Shown piece by piece: positions 24,852 to 32,598 of a stretch of 59,916 nt of DNA (position 1 is the stretch's first letter; every line of letters begins with the position of its first letter). Source of the stretch: UBA3064 sp023258775 (lineage in GTDB: Bacteria > Pseudomonadota > Gammaproteobacteria > Burkholderiales > Burkholderiaceae_E); the NCBI GenBank assembly GCA_044355655.1, contig JBIKXS010000017.1, positions 1 through 59,916 of the forward strand. Reading direction: 5' to 3'. The notes beneath the pieces are model-generated. The model was not told the origin of the DNA, did no database searches, and saw only the letters and a program-made list of their open reading frames with translations. The position numbers were made by a program, and so were the translations under genes.

Positions 24852-27068
24852 ATGCAATAAGTCTGGATTTGTGTGAAGCATCGGAAACACAATGCTGACC
24901 TGAGCGCCGCCAACACCCAAGGCATCTGAGGACCAATTACTGACTTCGACTTGCGCACCATGCTCTTCGACAATTTTGCGCACAATCGCCAAACCAAGTC
25001 CACTCCCTGAACGTTTGGTGGTGACATAGGGTTCAAAAATGCGTGCGAGCATGACCTCAGAAAAACCAGCGCCGTAATCGCGCACGCGCAGGCGTAGGCC
25101 ATATCGACCGTCAGCAAGCTTCAGTGCTTTGGTTGAGATCACAACAGGCTTTAAGGAATGCGCACTCGCAAGTTGTTGTTCTTGCTGAGACTCCAGCGCA
25201 TTTTTCGTGAGGTTGTGTAAAACCTGACGCATTTGCAGGCGGTCAGCGCGAACAAATCCCGCTTGGGGATCGAGCTCAAGCTGGACTTCACGGCCATAAA
25301 GCGAGGCGATTTCAGTCACCAGGTCGTTGAGGCTAATCGCCTCCATTTGTGTCGAGGCAAGCCTTGAGTAATCTCGCAGTTGGTCAACCAGTGACTTGAG
25401 CGCATCGACCTGACTAACAATGGTTTGCGCTGTTTTCTCAACGAGTTCAGCTTGAGGACCTGTCAACTCTGGACTTAGTTTGCGCTGCAAGCGTTCGGCC
25501 GAAAGCTGAATCGGTGTGAGCGGATTCTTGATCTCGTGAGCAAGCCGCTGCGCCACCTCCGCCCAGGCGAGTGCGCGTTCGCCTGATAAGACCTGAGTAA
25601 TGTCGTCGAGTACCACAACATAACCCGCCCGTTCACCCCCGAGTTTTGCACCGCGGGCGAGTACAACTTGTGTATCCTCACGAAGTGTCCATTGCCTTTG
25701 CCAGCTTATGGCTTCGTCTTCGGGTTGGTCGGCAAAAGCCTGATGAATCGCCTGGCCCAGCACTGGTTGTCCAGGTAACTGGAGCAAGGGCCACCCTGTA
25801 CAGCCCGATAATGCCTGGCCCCATATCTTTTCAGCTTGTGAGTTGGCCGATTCAAGCCTCATGGCAGCGTCAAACACAAAAACCGCTGCGTCGATATGCG
25901 ACAAAACACTTTGTAATCGCAAATTAACGGTTTGCAGGGCAAGCTGGTTCTGACCAATCGTTTGTTGGGCATCGTGTAAGCCTCGCGACATGCGGTTAAA
26001 CGATTGCATCAACACACCAAGCTCGTCTCTTGCGGCATAGTCCTTGACTTCGATAAACTGGCCGCTAGCCAGCACTCTTGTCGCATGAGCTAATTCAGCC
26101 AGTGGGCCCACAAGCCAGCCAGCCAGCAAGAAAGCGGCGGCCACAGCCGCAAACACGGTTAATAAAAAGACCATCACCAAAGTAATTCGAAACAAGCGCT
26201 TAAGCGTGGTCCGAGATAAGGATAATTCTTGATAATCACGCCAGCCTTGTTGCGCCACTTCGGCCAATTGAGCCAGGCTTGTGGGCACGGGCGCAATCGC
26301 TGAGAGCCAGCCAGGCTCAAGACCTCCAAGTGTTTGCTGCCATGGCACGAGTACCCTGAGCCGATAGCCCCCATCAGAGCCCTCGATCGCGCTCCACTGC
26401 CCCTGTGATTTAGCCTGCCTTAATAATGCTGCAGACGTTGTACTTGGCGCCAGACTCAACATGGTTTCACTGGCTGAGGCAATCAATTTCCCTGACGCAC
26501 TCAACAATTGAAGCTCGGAGGCGCCAAGGCGAACCCGCAAGCGCTCGAGCTGCGCTGCCAGACTAAGGCCGGTGTTGGAATCAAGCTGCTGGCTCGATTG
26601 CTTAGCGTCTTCTAGCAATCGTTGCAGCCTTGAATCGAGGCTTACCCTTGCGAGACTCAGTCCGGAATCGAGCGCACGCTCAACAGGCACATCAAACCAG
26701 GATTCCACTGATCGCTCTATAAATTGCACTGATACATAAAACATCAAGGCAGCAGGCGCAACCGCAAGCGATACGAAAATGATTGCCATTCTTGCCATCA
26801 GGCGTGACCCAAAAAGCCCACGCCTTAATCGACTCAGAAGTCGCCTTAGGAGCTCGATCAGCAAAGCCAGTAAGACCACACCCAGACCGACTGCGCTCCA
26901 AAGCAGCACTGGATAGTAGTCAGTGAAAAATTGCGTGTTTCGGGTCGCAGCCGAAAGCGCAAGCAAGAGCACGCCAGCGAGTCCCATCGCGAGCACGAGC
27001 ACCGCGCGCAACACGCGGGTCAGGGAGCGCTTTTCTTCGTCCCGATCTCGAAGGGGAAACGTTTCCAT
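24849..27068 (-). CDS. NtrY-like sensor histidine kinase
   Basis: Inner-membrane sensor kinase of 739 residues. Two N-terminal helices (VLVLAMGLAGVLLLAL and LLWSAVGLGVVLLALLIEL), another helix (MAIIFVSLAVAPAALMFYV), a periplasmic or extracytoplasmic segment, a further helix near 300 (LVMVFLLTVFAAVAAAFLLAG), HAMP, PAS, then HisKA with phospho-His in RLAHEIKNPLTPIQLSAERL, and the ATPase with NLTKNALESQ, DYGAGF and SGSGLGLAIVRKI. The architecture is that of NtrY. ATG 27068 overlaps DUF4390 by 49 bases; GTG 27014, just after the DUF4390 stop, is a serious alternative start because it removes only the cytosolic tail before helix 1. Confidence 0.9.
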   Translation of the reverse strand: METFPLRDRDEEKRSLTRVLRAVLVLAMGLAGVLLLALSAATRNTQFFTDYYPVLLWSAVGLGVVLLALLIELLRRLLSRLRRGLFGSRLMARMAIIFVSLAVAPAALMFYVSVQFIERSVESWFDVPVERALDSGLSLARVSLDSRLQRLLEDAKQSSQQLDSNTGLSLAAQLERLRVRLGASELQLLSASGKLIASASETMLSLAPSTTSAALLRQAKSQGQWSAIEGSDGGYRLRVLVPWQQTLGGLEPGWLSAIAPVPTSLAQLAEVAQQGWRDYQELSLSRTTLKRLFRITLVMVFLLTVFAAVAAAFLLAGWLVGPLAELAHATRVLASGQFIEVKDYAARDELGVLMQSFNRMSRGLHDAQQTIGQNQLALQTVNLRLQSVLSHIDAAVFVFDAAMRLESANSQAEKIWGQALSGCTGWPLLQLPGQPVLGQAIHQAFADQPEDEAISWQRQWTLREDTQVVLARGAKLGGERAGYVVVLDDITQVLSGERALAWAEVAQRLAHEIKNPLTPIQLSAERLQRKLSPELTGPQAELVEKTAQTIVSQVDALKSLVDQLRDYSRLASTQMEAISLNDLVTEIASLYGREVQLELDPQAGFVRADRLQMRQVLHNLTKNALESQQEQQLASAHSLKPVVISTKALKLADGRYGLRLRVRDYGAGFSEVMLARIFEPYVTTKRSGSGLGLAIVRKIVEEHGAQVEVSNWSSDALGVGGAQVSIVFPMLHTNPDLLH

Positions 27069-27874
27069 GAGCCCTCGATCGACCAATCTTTTTGGCTAAT
27101 GCCCGGAATTTGTAGTGGCCTCGGTAATTGGCTTGCGTCAAGCCGCATTCTGAGCCTTAACTCATAGGGCTGTCCCGGCTGCAGGCGCATGTTTTCAATC
27201 AGCGGCCAGGCCCTCACGCGGCCCATTGCTTGAAGCGCCTCTCGCAGGCTCGCAAATGCCTGATACAGGCCCGCCGTTTGCGCTATTTGGTTTGTCGAGG
27301 GGGCCGAAACGGAGCCAACACCCAAGGACACAAACCAACCGGAGGGGTTTGAGAAACTTGGGCCCGAAGCACCTGTGACTTGCGAGTTTGCGCTCAGGCT
27401 TTGAAGACGATATTGGCGGGTGATTGCGTGGTAATGGAGGCGATAAATCCGCGATTTACCCACCAGGCGGTCGTCAGTCCAGTACCAGCGAGGCTTCAAA
27501 AGCTCTGCTTCCAGAACAAAATACAAAGGCACGCCACGATTAACAGCATCACTCAGCGTGGGATTCAAAACCACGCTTACATCGGCGCTCAACCAGTAAT
27601 CGTCACGTCCTGCCACCGGGAGCAGGGACGCCTGCGTCACCTCAATACCCTGCTCAATCGATACAGGATCTGGGCTAGCGGTTGAACTCCCACCGGGCTC
27701 TTGGTTCGTCTGATTGTCTTGGTTCGCTGCCAAGACCTCCCCCTGCAACCCTGCAATACCGTAGAGCAGCACAGCACCCAGCAAGACGCTCAACACGTAC
27801 TTCTTTAGGGTCTGGCCCATGTTTTGACAACGCTTAAACAGCTTGGGGTTCATGGGCTTATTATCAACGCTCAT
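27020..27874 (-). CDS. DUF4390 domain protein
   Basis: Exported or membrane-anchored protein of about 284 residues. After a short N-terminal segment comes a hydrophobic helix (YVLSVLLGAVLLYGIAGL), probably a signal sequence; the mature part has the DUF4390 features ADVSVVLNPTLSDAVNRGVPLYF, a tryptophan-rich KPRWYWTDDRLV, and RLHYHAITRQYRL. Its function is unknown, but it is consistently found between rsmB and ntrY-like kinases in betaproteobacteria and might serve as a periplasmic partner of the sensor. ATG 27874 is chosen; the frame can open at TTG 27892, and ATG 27853 is also possible. Confidence 0.85.
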   Translation of the reverse strand: MSVDNKPMNPKLFKRCQNMGQTLKKYVLSVLLGAVLLYGIAGLQGEVLAANQDNQTNQEPGGSSTASPDPVSIEQGIEVTQASLLPVAGRDDYWLSADVSVVLNPTLSDAVNRGVPLYFVLEAELLKPRWYWTDDRLVGKSRIYRLHYHAITRQYRLQSLSANSQVTGASGPSFSNPSGWFVSLGVGSVSAPSTNQIAQTAGLYQAFASLREALQAMGRVRAWPLIENMRLQPGQPYELRLRMRLDASQLPRPLQIPGISQKDWSIEGSWKRFPFEIGTKKSAP

Positions 27875-27888
27875 GCCCAAGCATTCAT

Positions 27889-29406
27889 TCAATCGGGGTT
27901 GGCTTCAGCGGGTCGCTTGCGTAATCGCGCAAAATAAAAGCCATCATGCTGAAGCGATTCGTCGCATGAAGGCAACAGTGGCGAAAACCCAGTCAAGGGC
28001 TCGAGCCTGGCATCCACATACCGGCTAAGAAAGCTTTCGACCGGTTTTCGACCCTCCTGGGGAAAAATCGAACAAGTCACAAAGAGCAACATACCCCCCG
28101 GTTTGAGCAAGGGCCAAAGCCTGCAAAGCATGGCAATTTGCTGTGCCTCATGCTGGCTTAAGGCCTGTGCCTGCCGCCGCCAGCGGATCTCCGGGTGGCG
28201 ACCGATAATGCCCGAAGCTGAACAGGGTGCATCGAGCAAAATCCGGTCGAAAAATCCTTCTGGTGCGGGCAGGTTTTCCTTGCCCAAAAGATCGACCCGC
28301 GCAAGCTTTGCCTGATGATGCAATCGACCCAGGTTCTCCGCCAGCCGCTCGAGTCGTTTCGCCGAAACATCCCAGGCATGTAGCTCACAGGACGCAAGCT
28401 CAAGGATATGACCTGTTTTTCCACCAGGTGCTGCGCAAGCATCCAAGACACGCATCCCGTCGGCTAGGTCCATAAGCCAGGCCGCCTGTTGCGCGGCAAG
28501 GTCCTGAACAGAGAAAAAGCCCTCTGCAAAGCCTGATAAAAGCTTCGGATCGGTCGCGGGGTGAAGATAAAGCGCATCACCTGTGTGTAGGCTCGGCGAA
28601 GACGATGCGATTGAGGGCTTGGGCGATTGTGAAACATCGCCTTTGTCTGACCCTTGTGGGATGGCAAAGGGCTTGGCAACAAAGCCTTGCTCAGCAAAAG
28701 CCGCAAGCAAGTGCTCAGCGCTTGTTTTTTGTCGATTCACGCGAATACTTACTGGTGCTGGCATCGCTGCAGCCTTAAGTACTCGCGGCCAATCCTCGGG
28801 GTAGGCATTGCGAAGCGCGTCAAGCCACCAGCATGGCACATTCCAAGTGGCCTCATCATTAGCTTGAGCCCTCGCCATCAAAGCCTCTTGCTCGCGCGAG
28901 AATCGTCTTAACAAGGCGTTGGTGTATTGGGCAGTTCTTGGGGTGATTCGCTTGGCGCACTCAACGGCTTGATCAACAACCATCGCGATTTTGTTGGGTT
29001 GCTCGATCATCCACGATAAGCTCGAGCGAAGCAGGCAATCACTTAGGGTCAAATTGTCAAGCCCAGGCTCACGCTGACTCATCAGGGCTTGCAACTGCCG
29101 CAGCAAACCCCATCGCCGGAGTGTCCCAGAGGCCATCTCGCGCAAAACACGCGAGGAGTCAGCGTCTTGTGGCCCCAAGCCCTGCATCACCTGCAAACGC
29201 GCGCGATGCAATTGCTCGGGCAAACCCGCTGCATGTTGAGCCTGTGGATCAAGGCTAGCGTGAAGCGCTATTGACACCGCCTGAAGCTCCCAACTCAATC
29301 CCCAGCGTTTGCCCATGGCTTTGGCTGCCGCAGGCTTCATGCGTTGGCCCTCCGTGCTCCGGGATTTAGCGGCACTTGCCTGGGCTTTAGGTCGGTTCAT
29401 GATCAT
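27889..29406 (-). CDS. rsmB: 16S rRNA (cytosine-967-C5)-methyltransferase
   Basis: Methylates C967 of 16S rRNA using AdoMet. The 505-residue protein has an N-terminal NusB-like RNA-binding domain (about 20-190) and a methyltransferase domain with VLDACAAPGGKTGHIL (motif I), LLDAPCSASGIIGRHPE (motif IV with the release Cys) and VTCSIFPQEG (motif VI, catalytic Cys). ATG 29406 or 29400 (MIMNRP) lies within the end of fmt; longer frames run antisense-like through fmt and are discounted. It forms an operon with def and fmt upstream and DUF4390 downstream. Confidence 0.94.
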   Translation of the reverse strand: MIMNRPKAQASAAKSRSTEGQRMKPAAAKAMGKRWGLSWELQAVSIALHASLDPQAQHAAGLPEQLHRARLQVMQGLGPQDADSSRVLREMASGTLRRWGLLRQLQALMSQREPGLDNLTLSDCLLRSSLSWMIEQPNKIAMVVDQAVECAKRITPRTAQYTNALLRRFSREQEALMARAQANDEATWNVPCWWLDALRNAYPEDWPRVLKAAAMPAPVSIRVNRQKTSAEHLLAAFAEQGFVAKPFAIPQGSDKGDVSQSPKPSIASSSPSLHTGDALYLHPATDPKLLSGFAEGFFSVQDLAAQQAAWLMDLADGMRVLDACAAPGGKTGHILELASCELHAWDVSAKRLERLAENLGRLHHQAKLARVDLLGKENLPAPEGFFDRILLDAPCSASGIIGRHPEIRWRRQAQALSQHEAQQIAMLCRLWPLLKPGGMLLFVTCSIFPQEGRKPVESFLSRYVDARLEPLTGFSPLLPSCDESLQHDGFYFARLRKRPAEANPD

Positions 29407-30403
29407 GGGGCTTGGCTGGGCCAGACGCATCGCCAAAGTAATCACCATGGGCCAACCCGTGCTGTTGCGCCCAACGCGAGGCAGCAAGTCGCGTACCACC
29501 CGGTTGTTGCACCTCGATAAGCTCCAGAAGATCTCGACCACAGGCAATGATTGGTCCATCGACGCCAAGCCCGACCACCATGCCAACCCGCCCTGCTTGC
29601 AGCCCGATACTTCCCTCTTGGTAAACCTTCGCCCGCCAGCACTTCAGCATGAGCGACGAATTTTTCGCATAAACCCAACAAAAACAGCCAGGCACCGGAT
29701 CAAAAGCTCGGATTCTTCGCTCAAGCACCGCAGCAGGCTGACTAAAGTCAAGCTGGCCTTCGGCCTTATTGAGCTTGCTTGCATAAGTCGCCCCGGTTAT
29801 TGGCTGTTGGGTCAGGGCCCGTTCGAGCATCATCGGTTCAACATGCAATCGCTCGATGCGGTTTAAAGCTTCAAGCATTAAGGCTGCGCCGCGTTCGGCA
29901 AGTTTTGCTTGTAAAACCGTTGCATTATCGGTTGAGCCGATTGGCACAATCGTCTGCATGAGCACAGGTCCTGTGTCCAGTCCTTTTTCCATTTTCATAA
30001 CGGCGACCCCGGTCTCAAGATCGCCCGCCTCAATAGCTCTTGCGATCGGTGCAGCTCCTCGCCAGCGCGGCAAGAGTGAGGCATGAAGATTCCAACAGGC
30101 CGCAGGAAACAAATCCAACACGCGTTGAGCAAGGAGCAATCCATAGGCCACCACAATCATGGCTTCGGCGCCAAGCGAGCGAAGTTCTTCGATGGCTTCT
30201 TCAGACTTGAAATCTTCAACCTGAATCAGCCTCAGATTGAGGGCTAGCGCGGCTTGTTTGACCGCGGATGGGCGAAGCTTTTGACCCCGTCCCGAGGGCC
30301 GGTCCGGTTGCGTGTAGACAGCAACAATCTCATGCTGGCTTTCATACAATGCCTTCAGGGTGGCAACCGCAAATTCCGGTGTTCCGGCAAAAACAAGTCG
30401 CAT
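29387..30403 (-). CDS. fmt: Methionyl-tRNA formyltransferase
   Basis: Formylates initiator methionyl-tRNA using 10-formyltetrahydrofolate. The 338 residues include MRLVFAGTPEFAVATLKAL at the start, the catalytic/folate region HASLLPRWRGAAPIARAI, and AVMKMEKGLDTGPVL; the C-terminal OB-like domain follows. It lies 15 bp after def and overlaps rsmB by about 20 bp. The def-fmt-rsmB order is widely conserved in proteobacteria. Confidence 0.96.
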   Translation of the reverse strand: MRLVFAGTPEFAVATLKALYESQHEIVAVYTQPDRPSGRGQKLRPSAVKQAALALNLRLIQVEDFKSEEAIEELRSLGAEAMIVVAYGLLLAQRVLDLFPAACWNLHASLLPRWRGAAPIARAIEAGDLETGVAVMKMEKGLDTGPVLMQTIVPIGSTDNATVLQAKLAERGAALMLEALNRIERLHVEPMMLERALTQQPITGATYASKLNKAEGQLDFSQPAAVLERRIRAFDPVPGCFCWVYAKNSSLMLKCWRAKVYQEGSIGLQAGRVGMVVGLGVDGPIIACGRDLLELIEVQQPGGTRLAASRWAQQHGLAHGDYFGDASGPAKPHDHEPT

Positions 30404-30418
30404 CAGTGATTAAACGGA

Positions 30419-30961
30419 TCAAAGCGGAAGCGATGCTGCTTCGCCGCTAGGATCGTCGGCGCGGTCCTTTTCCTGCTTGAGCATCTTGGCGCGAATCCGG
30501 CTTTGCTTGAGCCGAGAAAGGTGCTGAACAAAGACTTTGCCCTGCAAATGGTCCATTTCGTGTTGGATACAAACGGCAAGCAAGCCTTCTGCGCGCACAA
30601 CAAAGCTTTCGCCAGCAAGATCGAGGGCCTGCACTTCAATCACCGCTGGCCGGCTCACATCATCGTAAACCCCGGGCACCGAAAGACAACCCTCTTCATA
30701 GTCGCTCAAGCTGTCTGACTTACTGAGCAGGACCGGATTAATGAACACCATCAACTGATCCCTGGTTTCGCTGATATCGACGACGATGACTTGCTCGTGA
30801 ACATCAACCTGAGTCGCAGCAAGACCGATACCAGGGGCCTCATACATGGTTTCAGCCATATCGGCCGCCAGTTGCCTGATGCGATCGTCGACCTGCGCAA
30901 CCGGCTTTGCCTTGCGATGCAAGCGAGGATCGGGATAACGGAGGATGGGTAAACGTGCCAT
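30419..30961 (-). CDS. def: Peptide deformylase
   Basis: Metal-dependent hydrolase that removes the N-formyl group from new proteins. The 180-residue protein has all three family motifs: GIGLAATQVDV, EGCLSVPG (metal-ligand Cys) and QHEMDHLQGKVF (metal-ligand histidines). ATG 30961 (MARLPILRYPDPRL) is the family start; two more ATGs directly precede it. It heads the operon and is divergent from dprA, with about 125 bp between the starts. Confidence 0.96.
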   Translation of the reverse strand: MARLPILRYPDPRLHRKAKPVAQVDDRIRQLAADMAETMYEAPGIGLAATQVDVHEQVIVVDISETRDQLMVFINPVLLSKSDSLSDYEEGCLSVPGVYDDVSRPAVIEVQALDLAGESFVVRAEGLLAVCIQHEMDHLQGKVFVQHLSRLKQSRIRAKMLKQEKDRADDPSGEAASLPL

Positions 30962-31086
30962 CATCATATTGTAGTGCGGCCTTGTATTGACTGGCCACAA
31001 GCGTGGTTTCATATGCAAGGCGACAGCAAAAGATGCCTACCGCGTCATGCCCCCGACCGCGGGGCCTATTCCAAGGCAGGCAACAT

Positions 31087-32484
31087 ATGAATATCAATCC
31101 TGATCGTCCACACGCGCGTTCTCTCGCCCACGCGCCTTCTTTAAGTGACACCGAGGGCGGCTCCTCCGAACAAAAGACTTGGCAAACTGAAATCTTTGCG
31201 AAGCAGCCAGATAATCCCAAGGCGCAAGCACCAGACCTTGATGCTGAGGAACAAATTGCCCGGCTTTCACTGCTCCAGTGGGAAAGCCGCGGCCCATGGG
31301 CCCTTGCTTGGATCTTGCAGCACTACCCGAGTGCGAAGTCATTCTGGCGCGAAGGATGCGAGGCAACTAAGGCGCTCGCTTCGTGGTTTCAGGCTCAACA
31401 AAGCATGAAACGAAGCGCTCAAAGGCAGCCAACACTGGCGCTTCAAATCAATGCCTTAAATCCCAAAGCTTGGCGCTTTGCGCCTCAGGTGTCGCATTGG
31501 CTGCAGCAAAGCAATCATCATGTCTTATGGAGCCTTCACGATGAGCGTTATCCCGAAGCGCTTCAGCAATTAGACGCTATGGCATCATGTCGTCGCACAA
31601 ACAAGGATTGCGATGTGGTGCAGCAGCCTGAGTCTTCAAGCGCTGAGCTTGCACCTCGCTCCTGCCGAGCGCTTTTTGTCGAAGGCGATCCGATCCATTT
31701 ACACCGTCAAGGGCTCGCGCTTGTGGGGGGTCGCGCCTGCAGTGATCGTGCAGCGGCGATCGCCGCAAGCTTCGCAGGCGAGCTCGCTCGTGCAGGGTTA
31801 AGTGTGATCAGTGGTATGGCCGAAGGCATTGACGCAGCCGCTCATCGTGGGGCACTACAAGGCAAAGGCATCACCGTTGCTGTCATGGGTACGGGCATTG
31901 ACCGCTGCTACCCCCGAAGACATCAGCACTTGCGTGAGCGCATCGCAGAGCAAGGTGCGGTTATTAGTGCCTTGCTGCCCGGCCAAGGCATCGAGAAGTT
32001 CCGCTTTTTGCAGCGTAACCGCCTGATCGCCGCGCTAGCCGCGGCCGTACTGGTTGTACAGGCTCGTCTACAAAGCGGCGCGCTAAGCACCGCTCAGGCC
32101 GCCGTGGATTTGGGAAAAAGCGTCTTTGCGGTGCCAGGCTCAATCGATGATCCACGCTACAAGGGTTGTCATCAATTGATTCGCCAGGGAGCAGTCCTTA
32201 CTGAACGGATGGAGGATATTTTTAGCGAATTGCCCTGGCTACTGCCGGGGCCACAACAGCCAATTTTTGAGCCACTGGCGCCCGATCCTAAGTGCGAGGC
32301 CAACGAATCCCCACTGCTCCTCGCCCTGCGCGAGCGCATGGGCCAAGACGCCTTTGATATTCACCAACTCGCAGGCCTTATGCAATCAAGTTATGAAGCA
32401 GCACTCGTGCAAAGTCTTCGCTGGGAAGTGGACGGTCTTATCCATCGCGAGCCGAATGGCCGTTATGTGCTTAAGATGTTATGA
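31087..32484 (+). CDS. dprA: DNA-processing protein DprA
   Basis: Loads RecA on incoming single-stranded DNA during natural transformation. About 465 residues: a divergent N-terminal SAM-like region (LLQWESRGPWALAWIL), the Rossmann-fold core with LVGGRACSDRAAAIA, LSVISGMAEGIDAAAHRGAL, VMGTGIDRCYPRRH and SVFAVPGSIDDPRYKGCHQL, then a C-terminal winged-helix-like domain (AFDIHQLAGLMQSS). ATG 31087 is chosen for its position after AGGCAGG; the frame opens at 31003. Neighbour topB is the usual partner in betaproteobacteria, but the smg (DUF494) gene that often lies between them is missing. Confidence 0.93.
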   Translation: MNINPDRPHARSLAHAPSLSDTEGGSSEQKTWQTEIFAKQPDNPKAQAPDLDAEEQIARLSLLQWESRGPWALAWILQHYPSAKSFWREGCEATKALASWFQAQQSMKRSAQRQPTLALQINALNPKAWRFAPQVSHWLQQSNHHVLWSLHDERYPEALQQLDAMASCRRTNKDCDVVQQPESSSAELAPRSCRALFVEGDPIHLHRQGLALVGGRACSDRAAAIAASFAGELARAGLSVISGMAEGIDAAAHRGALQGKGITVAVMGTGIDRCYPRRHQHLRERIAEQGAVISALLPGQGIEKFRFLQRNRLIAALAAAVLVVQARLQSGALSTAQAAVDLGKSVFAVPGSIDDPRYKGCHQLIRQGAVLTERMEDIFSELPWLLPGPQQPIFEPLAPDPKCEANESPLLLALRERMGQDAFDIHQLAGLMQSSYEAALVQSLRWEVDGLIHREPNGRYVLKML

Positions 32485-32598
32485 AAGCACGAAGCATCCT
32501 GTGGGTCCGAAATTGCTTCGCTGCCCGACTTTTTCACTGGCCGGGCTTGCTCAGTGCCTTTGATGACGCGTATGATCCGCCCCCTTACCCCGATTGCT

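Noticed and set aside
32520..32550. Hairpin GCCCG...CGGGC after dprA as a terminator
   Set aside because: The stem is imperfect and no T-tract follows.
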